This document shows, in pieces, positions 1-11,543 of a stretch of 64,000 bases of DNA. The DNA comes from Hofstenia miamia (taxonomy: Eukaryota > Xenacoelomorpha > Acoela). The notes under the pieces are model-generated. The model saw only the letters and a program-made list of their open reading frames with translations. It ran no database searches and was not told the DNA's origin. Where the stretch lies: positions 1,855,305 to 1,919,304 of the forward strand of contig SCFE01000024.1 of the NCBI GenBank assembly GCA_004352715.1. The letters are read 5' to 3'. Both the position numbers and the translations under genes were made by a program. Numbering within the stretch: the first letter of the stretch is position 1; the number at the start of each line of letters is the position of its first letter.

Positions 1-574
1 TCTATTCAAAACTTCCAAGCCTTTTACGCCGTCTTAATAAAAGAAAAAGAAGCACACAACGGATTACGTTGTAATTTTAATCATTTTTTATGCAATTGAA
101 TACAAGTCTCATAGGACCCGTCGGACTATGAGAGATCCTAAATTATAAAGCAAAACTAGGATTTAGCAAATCCTCGCTGTATAGGACCTCTTTATAAAAA
201 ATATGAAATTTCTGTAGGTAGTTGTTTATTGAAAAGCAATTTGGTTATAAGAAGGGTTCTTATCCGTCAGACTTTTCATTACTTATTTTGTCAAGTCAGA
301 ATTCGCAGTGTTTCACTTAACAGATTCATCTAATTACAATGTAGAGTAACATGTAAATCAGTTAGTAAACCGACTAACGTCACAAGCAAATGGGCTAATG
401 AGATCTATTACTCATTAACACGTTGTTGCACCATTCATTTTGCTTAAGGAATTCATTGTTTATAAAAAAAAGCATACAAAATGTCGATGTGATTCATTTT
501 TAATGCTCAACTTTACATTTTCTGTGTAAATTTTAATCCCATTCATGTTAGGTAATACCCTCTCTATTAAACTT
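1..574. other. Unassigned AT-rich DNA
   Basis: No exon, RNA gene or clear repeat was recognised. It lies directly upstream of a LINE reverse-transcriptase relic, so part of it may be an earlier portion of that element decayed beyond recognition. Confidence 0.4.
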
Positions 575-1379
575 TTTAAAAATTGCATACGGAATTGCTC
601 AATTCCAAATATATGGAAAAGATGTTATAGTACACCAATTTAAAAAAGTGGATGTAAAAAAATGTTAGGAACTATAGACCAATAAGTATTTTGGCTAAGA
701 TTGGACTCATATTTAAAAGGATTACATTTTGGAATCTTTAACCCATCATAAGAAATTCTCTATCAAATAATCAATTTGGTTTTACCAATAAAAGATCAAC
801 TGTTGCACAATTATTATCATATTTAGATAATGTCTATAAGGAATTTGATGAAAATAAATCATATCTACATTATATATGGATTTTAGCAAAGCATTTGATA
901 AAGTTCCACATGGAAAATTAATTGAAAAACTCCAATTATTCAAAATTGGTGGAAATTTTTTAAAATTATTAGCATCATACTTGAAAAATCGTCGACAAGT
1001 GGTAAAATTTCTTAATATCGTATCAAAGTCCTGTATTATTACAAGTGGTGTTCCACAGGGATCAATTTTAGCTCCAATGCTATTTTTAGCTTTTATAAAT
1101 GACTTCCAAATTGTTGTCAATCACTTTGCTACATTTTTGTTGATGATGTGAAGATTTCTAACAATAATTTTCTAGAATTAGTGGTTGATACTGAAAGAAT
1201 TATAAAATGGGCTGCAAGTAATAAAATGAAATGTAAATTCCACAAGTCTCATTTAATGAGTATCAATTCTTCATACATAGCGCATAAAATAGAAACTGAA
1301 AATCTTCAGATTGATACTTCCAAACATGTGAATGATTTAGGAGTTAATATATCGTATAATTTATTGTGGTCATATCATA
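575..1379 (+). pseudogene. LINE (non-LTR retrotransposon) reverse transcriptase fragment
   Basis: Reading across frameshifts, the + strand shows the usual order of a LINE reverse transcriptase. First come an IPNIWK-like segment and NYRPISIL. Next is NQFGFTNKRST, then motif A (DFSKAFDKVPH, in the open stretch from 876). Motif B follows (SGVPQGSILAPMLF), and motif C reads FVDD near 1135-1146. Motif C lies one frame away from motifs A and B, and stop codons interrupt the part before motif A, so the copy cannot make an active enzyme. The thumb-like segment after motif C (ending LGVNISYNLL) runs into the N gap at 1380. The motif spacing fits the CR1/L2/Jockey side of the non-LTR elements, but the clade is not resolved. 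The family copies itself into DNA by target-primed reverse transcription. Confidence 0.9.
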
Positions 1380-2379
1380 NNNNNNNNNNNNNNNNNNNNN
1401 NNNNNNNNNNNNNNNNNNNNNNNNNNNNNNNNNNNNNNNNNNNNNNNNNNNNNNNNNNNNNNNNNNNNNNNNNNNNNNNNNNNNNNNNNNNNNNNNNNNN
1501 NNNNNNNNNNNNNNNNNNNNNNNNNNNNNNNNNNNNNNNNNNNNNNNNNNNNNNNNNNNNNNNNNNNNNNNNNNNNNNNNNNNNNNNNNNNNNNNNNNNN
1601 NNNNNNNNNNNNNNNNNNNNNNNNNNNNNNNNNNNNNNNNNNNNNNNNNNNNNNNNNNNNNNNNNNNNNNNNNNNNNNNNNNNNNNNNNNNNNNNNNNNN
1701 NNNNNNNNNNNNNNNNNNNNNNNNNNNNNNNNNNNNNNNNNNNNNNNNNNNNNNNNNNNNNNNNNNNNNNNNNNNNNNNNNNNNNNNNNNNNNNNNNNNN
1801 NNNNNNNNNNNNNNNNNNNNNNNNNNNNNNNNNNNNNNNNNNNNNNNNNNNNNNNNNNNNNNNNNNNNNNNNNNNNNNNNNNNNNNNNNNNNNNNNNNNN
1901 NNNNNNNNNNNNNNNNNNNNNNNNNNNNNNNNNNNNNNNNNNNNNNNNNNNNNNNNNNNNNNNNNNNNNNNNNNNNNNNNNNNNNNNNNNNNNNNNNNNN
2001 NNNNNNNNNNNNNNNNNNNNNNNNNNNNNNNNNNNNNNNNNNNNNNNNNNNNNNNNNNNNNNNNNNNNNNNNNNNNNNNNNNNNNNNNNNNNNNNNNNNN
2101 NNNNNNNNNNNNNNNNNNNNNNNNNNNNNNNNNNNNNNNNNNNNNNNNNNNNNNNNNNNNNNNNNNNNNNNNNNNNNNNNNNNNNNNNNNNNNNNNNNNN
2201 NNNNNNNNNNNNNNNNNNNNNNNNNNNNNNNNNNNNNNNNNNNNNNNNNNNNNNNNNNNNNNNNNNNNNNNNNNNNNNNNNNNNNNNNNNNNNNNNNNNN
2301 NNNNNNNNNNNNNNNNNNNNNNNNNNNNNNNNNNNNNNNNNNNNNNNNNNNNNNNNNNNNNNNNNNNNNNNNNNNNNNN
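1380..2379. other. Assembly gap (1000 N)
   Basis: Exactly 1000 N, a conventional unknown-size gap. It cuts off the LINE relic on its left and abuts a (TA)n tract (2380-2402) on its right. Confidence 0.99.
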
Positions 2380-2734
2380 ATATATATATATATATATATA
2401 TTAATAATTTGCTTACAAAAGACATATAATATAATATGAATGATTAAAATGCCTTCAGCTTAAAACGTTTATTTTGTTTTGAATTTGGATCGCATGTACA
2501 TTAATTAATAGCTTTTTTCTAATTATTTACTGTCGAGGAGAGAAATGCATATTTTTCATAAATAAATTTATAAGCAATATCTTGTTATGAATTTGCTCTA
2601 TATGAGTCTCGCTGACACATTTTAAAGTCCTTATGTTACATGATTTAATAGAGGAGTAAGTTATAAATTATTCGGACATATTATAATTTGCATAGGTGTA
2701 TGTGGAATACCAATGTTTTGCTCCTGGCCATTCA

Positions 2735-2962
2735 TTGGTTAATTTTGTGTGATGACATCATCTTTGTAAGAAATTCATGCTTGTTAGCGTAATAAGAATT
2801 AATTCGCATCACAATCGCCGAATTACTGTTCGATGAGTGAATCCCGTCCAAGGCTTTTATCTTAACAGTGTAGTTATTAATTGTGGACGTCCCCAGTGAG
2901 AGGTTGCCATACTTTGGAGAGAAAATTGTATTGCCTTCATTACTATAGAAGCTGTCACTTTT
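2735..2962 (-). other. Exon-like open stretch, minus strand, possible beta-sandwich (cadherin/FN3-like) fragment
   Basis: On the minus strand 76 codons are open between a TAA and a TGA. The stretch looks richer in G, C and CpG than its surroundings. The peptide contains SNEGNTIFSPKYGNLSL followed by INNYTVKIKALDGIHSSN and SAIVMRI. Alternating hydrophobic residues with a YTVKIKALDG turn are typical of the last strands of a cadherin-like or fibronectin-III-like beta sandwich. A possible acceptor AG precedes the SFYSNEG segment, but the polypyrimidine tract is weak and no convincing donor was found. It is on the opposite strand to the FREM-like gene. It could be an exon of an unrelated gene, a pseudogene piece, or chance. 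Confidence 0.25.
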
Positions 2963-3740
2963 TTAAAGTGAATTCCAAATAGCTTACTATATTTTCATTT
3001 ATTTTCTATAAAACTGCTTGATTTTTTACCCCTTGAATCTATAATTGCAACTTAATCTTAAAAAATTTATTTCTGTTATTTTTTATAAAAGAACATTAAT
3101 ATAATAAGGCTTACTTTTGTATACTTTAAATACAATTTACACTATATTTACTTATAAGTGATAGGTAAAGGTTATGACCTTGAAAAATCATAGTCTCTGG
3201 AGTTTTTTACTCTGGGGAATGTTTCAAAATATTGAACATTAGCTCCACTGAAACTTTCTTCGTTAGGATCGTCTCTACAACCGATGCTTTTAATTCCATG
3301 GCTGAGTTCTTACGATCTTAGACACAATTATGCAATAATTCCATAAAAGATTTTATTGGTATCGATTACCCTAATACCAATATCTGTAAACTAATTTCAC
3401 TTATGCCTTATAGGATTATGTTACATTTGTTATTTGAGATAATAGGCCTTTGTCACCAAAAGTCAGAAGGTATCCACAGTATAAATTTTCATTGAATTTA
3501 TGATTCCCAAGTAATTAGAGATTATTATTATTATCTAATTTTTACAATGAAGAATTTTGGTTATTTGTCAAATTTCGGGATTTTTTTCGGAATGATAGTT
3601 AATCTGTGGGTTAAATTTCTTGAAATAATCTTTAAATTACATGCGTAATTGCATGAACTCATTACCAAGGTGCTATTAGATCTTTAGACTGACAGAAATG
3701 TCTTAATTCAGACAAGCATCTACACCCATGCAATGTGGTG

Positions 3741-3860
3741 TGTTGGATTTTATTTGTTAAGAAATTAAATGTGGTCAAAATATATTATATTCATACACAT
3801 AATTTAGAGCCCCCTCATTAATTATTTAGGAGTACAGTCCTGCATGCACATATTTTTATT
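3741..3860. repeat. Dispersed repeat R1, copy 1
   Basis: About 120 bp beginning TGTTGGATTTTATTTGTT are similar to 48349-48470. Shared blocks include AGAAATTAA, AGCCCCC and TTAATTATTT. The copies are diverged and in the same orientation. No coding potential was recognised; it is probably part of an old transposable element. Confidence 0.6.
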
Positions 3861-4280
3861 ACTACTACGATTGCGAATTTTCTCGTTAGTGAGTTTTTGA
3901 TAGTTGAGTTGCTTATTGACAGTACAACCAAGAAATTTGATTTCACTTTTAGAATTAAACATTTATTTGCAAGTTCTATTTTCTTTTGTACAAACGCCAA
4001 TGAACAGCAGCGTTCTTGACTGCGTATTTTCAATTATTATGCTTTAAGCAGTTTACATTTATGTAAGTGAAAGCATCGACATAAAATATTGAAATTTTAT
4101 AAAGTTGAATGCATAAAAAATTATATCGATTGCAGCTTCTTTTTCAAGAATGCCGCGATGGTTGCACATCTTCATAGGTTTCCATTTGACTGAGAATGCG
4201 TGTTTGGATTGATTATTTTGAAATGAATTTTGTCACTTTAAATGTTTTCGAAGGGATGGTCTATTCCCACGATGCTGGTG

Positions 4281-4295
4281 GGTTGCTTAGCAACC
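4281..4295. repeat. 15-bp perfect palindrome GGTTGCTTAGCAACC
   Basis: Two 7-bp arms around a central T. The half-sites resemble those bound by RFX transcription factors (X-box), but there is no recognised gene start nearby, so a regulatory role is only a possibility. Confidence 0.3.
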
Positions 4296-4958
4296 ATGCA
4301 GCACTGTCACTGTTAATCGAATAAGTTTCAAACTGCCTCACCTTTGCTTCAAACTCTGACATACGCCATTTAAATTTCAATCATCGACATTTTCGTCAAT
4401 TATTTTCATCGCATTCGGCCTTAAAAATGCATTACTGCCAATAATTCCCTGCAACATAAACATGCCATTGCTTATTAAAAGTCGGTGCTTGACAGAATTT
4501 TCCTTCAATATATATGTAATTGGACTACTGGACGATGATTTCTATTATTTATATTTAGTTCAACAAACTGTCTATTTTAGGTTTTGTTGCTCATTTTTAC
4601 TACACTAGAATGCACTTCGAAATTTGCAACCTAATGCTTTTTTATTTTTCAGGATTCATAAAGTTAATGCTTTTATTATAAATCATCTGGTAGGAACTGA
4701 ACATAGAAACCGAGTATCGCACTATATTTTCTGAACATCTCAATTTTAAAGGTTCAGTGCAAATGAAAGGTTTTAATAGTATCATCGATTGAATTTTTTA
4801 AGTCATTTGAGATTTTTGGTTACTATTGTTTCTCTGCAAAATCCTGAAATGTTGCCAGATTTATTTCTTCTTGTTTATTATAGCTAAGATATTTAATGTC
4901 TTATTAAAAAATTTGTTGCAAGGCTTTAAGTTAGTACACGTTTTCATATATATATATA

Positions 4959-5561
4959 CAGTTGTGTTCAAAATTATTCAACCCCCACTGCAGTAAAGTG
5001 TTTTAGCAAGTTTGACATTTATTTTTTTATCTTGTTTACATTCAGAACAAATAAGTACTTGTGAAATAGACAAATGCAACTTAAATTACAACAATATTTT
5101 TCGTAACATACCAACAAATGTCTTTTCTGTGATTACGTCATTGACAAAATTATTCAACCCCTTAAAGATTACCACTCTTAAGAACAGAGGTTTCCATCAG
5201 GTGCTTTCAATCAGGTGGTAAACACACCTGTAGATGTGAACAGAACCATAACGAGCAACAATTAAGCAGATTTAAAAGGCCTGAGATACTCAGCTCCTTC
5301 TTGACAGTTAATGGTGTATTTGCAACATGGTGAAGTCCAGGGAATGGTCAAAGAAGTCAAGAGAGGAGGTCATTTCTCTTCATAAACGAGGATATGGATA
5401 TAAAAAGATAGCAAAAACATTAAATATTTCAAGAGACACAATTGGAAGCATAGTTCGCAAGTTTAAAGCCAAAGGCACGGTGGAAACGCTACCTGGGCGC
5501 GGCAGAAAGAGGATGCTGTCGGCAACTGCTGTCCGGTACCTGAAGCGAAAGGTGGACAAAA
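4959..5561 (+). mobile_element. Tc1-like DNA transposon, 5' part with IR/DR end
   Basis: The left end starts after a TA with CAGTTGTGTTCAAAATTATT. The block CAAAATTATTCAACCCC occurs at 4969 and again at about 5144. Two such repeats about 175 bp apart form the IR/DR type of terminal repeat known from Sleeping Beauty-like elements. The transposase begins inside it at 5327. Everything right of 5561 is lost in an N gap, so the right end and the catalytic domain cannot be seen. Confidence 0.85.
5327..5561 (+). CDS. Tc1-like transposase, N-terminal DNA-binding part (cut by gap)
   Basis: The ATG at 5327 opens 78 visible codons. The start is supported by the usual Tc1 beginning MVKSREWSKKSREEVISLH. 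The first paired-type helix-turn-helix occupies about residues 10-52 (GYGYKKIAKTLNISRDTIGS). A GRGRKRM segment at about residues 58-64 corresponds to the AT-hook-like linker between the two DNA-binding helices bundles. These parts recognise the element's own terminal repeats. The DDE catalytic domain (normally to about 340 residues) would lie in the N gap, so whether this copy is intact cannot be judged. No stop or frameshift is visible in the sequenced part, which suggests a fairly young copy. The open frame continuing through the Ns to 6595 is an artefact: the sequence right of the gap is LINE, not transposase. Confidence 0.85.
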
Positions 5562-6561
5562 NNNNNNNNNNNNNNNNNNNNNNNNNNNNNNNNNNNNNNN
5601 NNNNNNNNNNNNNNNNNNNNNNNNNNNNNNNNNNNNNNNNNNNNNNNNNNNNNNNNNNNNNNNNNNNNNNNNNNNNNNNNNNNNNNNNNNNNNNNNNNNN
5701 NNNNNNNNNNNNNNNNNNNNNNNNNNNNNNNNNNNNNNNNNNNNNNNNNNNNNNNNNNNNNNNNNNNNNNNNNNNNNNNNNNNNNNNNNNNNNNNNNNNN
5801 NNNNNNNNNNNNNNNNNNNNNNNNNNNNNNNNNNNNNNNNNNNNNNNNNNNNNNNNNNNNNNNNNNNNNNNNNNNNNNNNNNNNNNNNNNNNNNNNNNNN
5901 NNNNNNNNNNNNNNNNNNNNNNNNNNNNNNNNNNNNNNNNNNNNNNNNNNNNNNNNNNNNNNNNNNNNNNNNNNNNNNNNNNNNNNNNNNNNNNNNNNNN
6001 NNNNNNNNNNNNNNNNNNNNNNNNNNNNNNNNNNNNNNNNNNNNNNNNNNNNNNNNNNNNNNNNNNNNNNNNNNNNNNNNNNNNNNNNNNNNNNNNNNNN
6101 NNNNNNNNNNNNNNNNNNNNNNNNNNNNNNNNNNNNNNNNNNNNNNNNNNNNNNNNNNNNNNNNNNNNNNNNNNNNNNNNNNNNNNNNNNNNNNNNNNNN
6201 NNNNNNNNNNNNNNNNNNNNNNNNNNNNNNNNNNNNNNNNNNNNNNNNNNNNNNNNNNNNNNNNNNNNNNNNNNNNNNNNNNNNNNNNNNNNNNNNNNNN
6301 NNNNNNNNNNNNNNNNNNNNNNNNNNNNNNNNNNNNNNNNNNNNNNNNNNNNNNNNNNNNNNNNNNNNNNNNNNNNNNNNNNNNNNNNNNNNNNNNNNNN
6401 NNNNNNNNNNNNNNNNNNNNNNNNNNNNNNNNNNNNNNNNNNNNNNNNNNNNNNNNNNNNNNNNNNNNNNNNNNNNNNNNNNNNNNNNNNNNNNNNNNNN
6501 NNNNNNNNNNNNNNNNNNNNNNNNNNNNNNNNNNNNNNNNNNNNNNNNNNNNNNNNNNNNN
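5562..6561. other. Assembly gap (1000 N)
   Basis: Exactly 1000 N between a Tc1-like transposon (left) and the 3' part of a LINE (right). The junction between the two elements and the rest of the transposase are unknown. Confidence 0.99.
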
Positions 6562-7110
6562 AGACAAACTTGAAAAATTTCAAAAAAATGTTTAAGATGG
6601 ATTAATAATATGGCATACAAAAATGCTTTAATTTACTACAAACTCCTACCAGTTTCATTATTTCTTCAATTAAAGGATGTCCATCAATTAATAGATATAA
6701 TCCATGGAAAAGTTGATTTAATTAATATTTTAGACTATGTTTCATTTGAATTCAAAAACAATCGAAAAACTAAAAGTCTACTATTTGTTATAAAGAAAAC
6801 GAAGAAAAATACCAGTGATCATTGGTACTTTAATAGAATTTGCTGCATTGGGAATTATTTAATTCAGAAATACAACTTTGATTTTTTGGAAATCCAAAAA
6901 TTAGCAAAAAGAAAATTTACGATATTCTTTATGAATTTTTAGAAAATTCATATGAAAATAATGGATGTAAACGATTCTTTTTATGTTTATCAAGTAACTG
7001 CAAAAAATCATTTAATTTTTTAAATATTAATAATGATTTTTATATTTATGTTATTCTATATCATTGTATACTTATCCACAGTTTAATAAAGCCTAGTAGT
7101 AGTAGTAATC
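6562..7110 (+). pseudogene. LINE ORF2 C-terminal end and 3' tail
   Basis: After the gap the + strand reads LEKFQKNV, a frameshift, then RWINNMAYKNALIYYKLLPV and LQLKDVHQLIDIIHGKVDLI, ending KRKFTIFFMNF at 6942. The pattern of LEKFQ, then LxLxxLKD, then a K-rich stretch is typical of the C-terminal part of LINE ORF2 proteins after the reverse transcriptase. The 3' side is AT-rich and ends near AATAAAGCCTAGTAGTAGTAG, a short TAG microsatellite tail of the kind seen at some LINE 3' ends. It could belong to the same element as the RT at 575-1379 if intervening sequence (including the Tc1-like copy) was inserted later, but this cannot be shown. Confidence 0.75.
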
Positions 7111-7622
7111 GAAAAATTTTAGGGCTTTCTTATTGACACTTTGTAACTTTTCCTTGAATTTATTGGGTATCATAATCCGTTAAGAAAACATTTCTAAATA
7201 TTTGCTCATTTTCTGCATAGTATTGTTTTTCAAACGGGTCTTCCCACTTTTTCAAAAATTTGTATGTAATTAACCAAGAATAAATTCTAATGAATTTCAC
7301 AGTTTTCAACTCCTAAATCCAATATTTAGTTATATCAAAAAAAAATCTCCAAATTTTGAGATCTCATGATTTCATCAAAATAATGATAACATCAAGTTTC
7401 TGAGTATTCAAACGTAATACGTTTTATTTGAAGAATATTTGTTCAAAGTTTCGTTTTTATATCATAATCCAATCTAGAGTTGGATAGAGAGGGAAATCAT
7501 CCTTCCCCAGATCGAAGGAACACAAAAACTCTCAGGTTGAATAGGATTATGTATATCAATCTTCAGTAAATGTGAATTAAACTAATGTTAACTACATGCT
7601 TTCTTTCAAATTCGTATTTTAG
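7111..7622. other. Intron sequence upstream of the first visible FREM-like exon
   Basis: AT-rich, no repeat or exon recognised. It ends in the acceptor of the exon at 7623 (pyrimidine-rich stretch, then TTTTAG). Confidence 0.5.
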
Positions 7623-7712
7623 CTGATGTGAACAATTCCAAGATCTACTATGCGTTGCATCCTTATTCAGAAGCAATATCTGATAGTTTCACTTTTTCTC
7701 TGATTGACCCCG
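7623..7712 (+). CDS. FREM2-like: FREM-like exon 1 of window: end of last CSPG repeat
   Basis: 90 nt between TTTTAG and GTAATC; enters with two bases of a split codon and leaves with one (phase 1 both sides). It encodes DVNNSKIYYALHPYSEAISD followed by SFTFSLIDP. The I-x-Y ... DSFTFSxxD pattern is the hallmark of the second half of a CSPG/NG2 repeat as found in tandem in FRAS1/FREM proteins. Joined to the next exon it reads DPGGN, the usual end of such a repeat. The exon carrying the first half of this repeat was not found upstream and may lie before the window or in a gap. Confidence 0.85.
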
Positions 7713-9589
7713 GTAATCATTTTAACTAATTTAGTTCTTGTTTATTATTCTATAGTAAAATATTTTAGTTATCCATATAATCATTTACATTACTGTAATT
7801 TCTAATGTTCCAAAAACAGTTAAAAATTCGGCACAGAGGGCAGAGTCCAACCTACTTGGATTCAAGATATAAGTTTTATATTTCATATTGAAATGAGGTT
7901 ATTACAAATATCACCGTATTTAGATTTTGCTTCCGTTTATTTGACATTGACTTCCCACTTAGTTTTTTGGAGATTCGATCTGCCTACCTTTAAAGCTTAT
8001 ATATTTTATTAGAATTAGTATTTCATTGTGAATATTTCATCCTGCTTTTGAATTTTCTAATTAGAATTTTTCGAAAAGAATATTTGTTGAAAAGTAATCT
8101 AAACTCCTCCTGTGTAATTAACATTTGGATGTTTATTGGAGACATTGTTTTAGTAGCGGAAATGATAGTTTTTGTAAATCCTTTTACTGTACTTTTGACG
8201 TAAATTCATATTTAGAGAATGGCATGCGGATTTCGATTTCGGTAGTTGTGATTTATTGAAAGAGTTTCTCGCGGTAATTGAATCTCAACTCACAGCTTAA
8301 TAAAGCAGAAATTATTAAGAATTCAAACGATTCAAGCGTCTATAATGTAACAAAGAATAAAGTAATAGAGAGTAATTGGTTTATAAAAAGCATAATAAAT
8401 TGAAAAATATTTCTCGTCGAGTAGTTATCCCTTGAATTTGTAAGTTGTTTCAATTTCGATTTTCAAATTGTAATAATGACTCCTCGTGACTAACCATATT
8501 CTGTATCTGAAATCAAAGTTATTACTTTATGAAGACCCCATTTTTAGAGAGTTAATAACTTGTTAATATGTTAAACTTGTTTAAACTTCAGGTATCTTCA
8601 TAGAAATGGGTTGAGGTCTTCTTCGAAGACATGCATTTTGATTTGTCCAATTTTGAATACTAGACACTGACACTCACAAGGTCAGGACTATAGTTAGTTT
8701 TTACAAGATTTATGTCCGACGAGATATTTGTAGTTTGACCTGAACTTATCGGTTAAAATTAAATTAAGTGATTGGAACAAAAAATATTTGTAATTTTTTA
8801 GCAGGATCTATATCGTTTCATTAATTGTAACATTCCAAGGAACCAGGGCTATGTTTTCAGTTACACCAAGTTTATGTTCAGATTAGGCTTCTAATATCCA
8901 ATTCTCCAATGTCAATATTTTCGGTAACCCTAATTGACGTAATACTTGATTTGCGGCTTTATTCCATTGAGGTGTTCACCAATTGAAATGGGGTTTGCTT
9001 GAGATATTTAACGATTTTTATTGGGTGTTGCCAACTTTTAGATAAGTTTGTATGACTGTGTCGCATTTGATTTATACAGAACCTTATAGCGCTTTGGAAA
9101 TTTGGTTAGAGCATTGGTGATATATCTCTTTGTCACCGTATTTAAACCACTTCTATTCTTTGTATTGTATAGACAGCGACCGCCCCATCACGTTCTGTTA
9201 AGGAAGAACTATTGTGTTGTTAATGAAATCTCTTACGACTGCAATTGCCTTAATCTTTCTTTGTCTGAGTTAATATTGCTTCTTCTTGTAAAACCTATTC
9301 ATCGTTCGTGGTGCTTACCATCCGGTTTTTGTTAATTTGAAAAATATTCCAACTAAAAGAGATTTAAAACAACGCCTCAAATTTGTTGATGCTGCACTAC
9401 AGTTTTAATTTTAAACATTTTATAGACATACCAACTTCTATTTTTAAATCAACTGTAATTTAAAAATTATCAGAAATTTTATGAAAATTTGAAAGAAAAT
9501 TTCAAATTAACTAACCAAACTTTTTAATCACGTATTTTCTGCGTTTCTTAGCAAAATTTTTATCGGTCCACCACAGTATAAACATATGC

Positions 9590-9591
<2 letters not shown>
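7713..9591. other. Intron 1, left part: no feature seen
   Basis: AT-rich intron DNA. Short open stretches (for example 9102-9335) have no recognisable domain. A composite transposon follows after a (TA)n tract. Confidence 0.5.

Positions 9592-9621
<30 letters not shown>
9592..9621. repeat. (TA)n microsatellite
   Basis: About 30 bp of alternating TA directly left of the Tc1-like end at 9622. It serves both as simple repeat and as the TA target flank of the transposon. Confidence 0.95.
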
Positions 9622-9625
<4 letters not shown>

Positions 9626-10389
9626 ACTGGCCATATTATTATGATTATTTTCTTTTTGCTATCCCCAAAGCTTTTTGTTGTTTACAACACTTTCTATGCA
9701 ACAGTAATGCTTACATTCTACTTCGACATTGATTTTGTTCTTATTTCCAACAAAAATAGTTGCTTCATCGTTCTCTATGTGTTTTCAGTCGGATATAAAA
9801 TGGGAAAACAACCAGACTTAACTCCTACAAAACAAGCAAAAATTGAAGTTCTTCTGTTGTGTTCAGATATGACACAGTTGAACATTGCATTCATTTGTTG
9901 TGTTTCAAAAAATACTGTCTCTGGCATTATTAAAATGTGCAAAATGGAAACATCAATTTCCCCTAGACGCAAGGGAACTGTGGGAGACCACAGAAATAAG
10001 TGAGGCTGATGCCTTGTATGACTTTCTTATTGTACAACAATTTTCCTGTTCTTGAGGAGTGGCTTGGCAATAGTCCTACATAAACCCAATTGATCATGCC
10101 TTGATTTATCAGAAGAACATAGTGTCAAATTGGAATCCCATGATGAAAAATTTTGATTGAGTCACTTACAGATATTTGTCATTGTAGTGATTTAATTGAA
10201 GAATACTGTCAGAGACTCATTGTCACCATTCCATGTTGAATCTCAACTGTTATAGAAAGGAGATGCGGACCAACATCATATTAATGCATAATCATACTGT
10301 TTTACTATAGATTACTTAATAAAATATTATCTACTAAATCCATGTTTTAAATAAAAAGTTCAATTATCATAATAATTTGGTCAGTATAG
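9622..10389 (+). mobile_element. Tc1-like element with internal deletion (composite copy 1, left half)
   Basis: A 768-bp element. The left end CAATACTGGCCATATTATTA and the reverse complement of the right end, CTATACTGACCAAATTATTA, match as terminal inverted repeats of about 29 bp, each bordered by TA. It carries a transposase relic with the middle missing (see 9800-10282). A near-identical copy is at 21929-22696. Confidence 0.88.
9800..10282 (+). pseudogene. Tc1-like transposase relic (N terminus joined to C terminus)
   Basis: The start MGKQPDLTPTKQAKIEVLLL at 9800 opens a helix-turn-helix region (DMTQLNIAFICCVSKNTVSG, then SPRRKG) of 68 codons to a stop at 10004. The following DNA, read across frameshifts, jumps to the end of the catalytic domain: LEEWLGNSP, INPIDHA (the NSPDxNPIxH motif near the third catalytic residue), then LIESLTDI, LIEEYCQRLIVT and ISTVIERR, with a terminal SY and stop near 10282. 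The central part with the first two catalytic aspartates is absent. The product would be at most a DNA-binding fragment. The element could only move if supplied with transposase from elsewhere. Confidence 0.82.
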
Positions 10390-10397
10390 TATATATA

Positions 10398-11543
10398 CAG
10401 TATGTTTAGAAAATAACACCGGAAAGTAAATATATATTGCTTAAAAATCTTTTATTCCCATAAAGTGAAAATATAGCATATATAGACCACTTTTTTTAAT
10501 TCATTAGAATCAGTTGCTTGGACAGCTTCTAAAATAGCTGATTTCAGTTCATCCATCACTGGTAAGTACTGTGTTGGTGAAATTTCCTCTTTAGTTTTCC
10601 CCCCAAATAAAAATCACCAAAGATTTAAATTGCTGGATCTTGGTGGCCAAGAGAACTCAAAGTGTCGGCTAATAACTTGTGGGAAATATTTCTGCAGTGT
10701 AGTTTTAACATCTGTTGCAATATGCGATGGAGCACCGTCCTGTTGAAAACTTGTCTTAGAAAGCATTCGTTTACATTTAAGAAATGGTATGCAATGCTTC
10801 TCTATCATTTGCTGGTATGCATCACCAGTAACAGTACTCTCAAAGAAGTAAGCAGGCGTAATAAACTTACGATTAAAGCCAAGCCAAACTGTCACCCCAG
10901 GAGGATGCGGGTAATTGTGATAGATGGGTTTTCAATACTCCAACCAGCATCAAAGAAAGCTGAAACTTAACCGTTTACATGAAAGTTGGCTTCATCGGTC
11001 CACAGGATTCTCATCGGCTCTTCACCAACATCATTGAGGAACCTTCTGGCAAAAATGCGATTATTGCAATAAACATCAAAAAGGACATTGACAGACTGAG
11101 GTTTGCATGGCATGAGGTGTAAATCTTGCTTCATGACTTTGTACACTTACTTTTAGAGAGATTAACACTAGAAGACACTTGACGAATGGAGCATTTCTTA
11201 AAGTCACAACTTTTTACTTAGTTCTCTGGCAGCCTCACTTACTCTTTCAATTGTATCACCACTGCAAGATGGTCGGATTTTGCCTGGAAGTTCTTGTATG
11301 TTATGCTGATATTCAAACTTGTATATCAGACGTCTGACTGGAGATTAATCACAAACATGCTTCCTTAGACTATGCACTCGCGAATATTCTCAAAGCACTT
11401 TCCACAAGAGTAATAATATTGTGGTAAGAAGCAAGAAAAAATCCCAACTCGTGGCCTTTCCAAATATGCTTGAATTACATGCCTAAAACTAAACAATGAA
11501 ATATTGTAACAATTTTATTTCCGGCGTTAATTTATAAACAACC

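Larger units (their letters stand above)
2963..4958. other. Unassigned AT-rich DNA with one dispersed repeat
   Basis: Apart from the dispersed repeat at 3741-3860 and a short palindrome at 4281-4295, no exon or element was recognised. I looked for an upstream CSPG-repeat exon with phase-1 ends and did not find one I could defend. Confidence 0.4.

Noticed and set aside
1148-2439. Long open frames on both strands through 1380-2379
   Set aside because: They consist mainly of N and exist only because Ns contain no stop codons. Same for 5327-6620, 21579-21951 and 29744-30896.
3230-3320. Possible + strand exon after ACATTAG reading TETFFVRIVSTTDAF
   Set aside because: Slightly Calx-beta-like wording but no donor before the stop, and it lies upstream of the CSPG end, where a Calx-beta piece is not expected.
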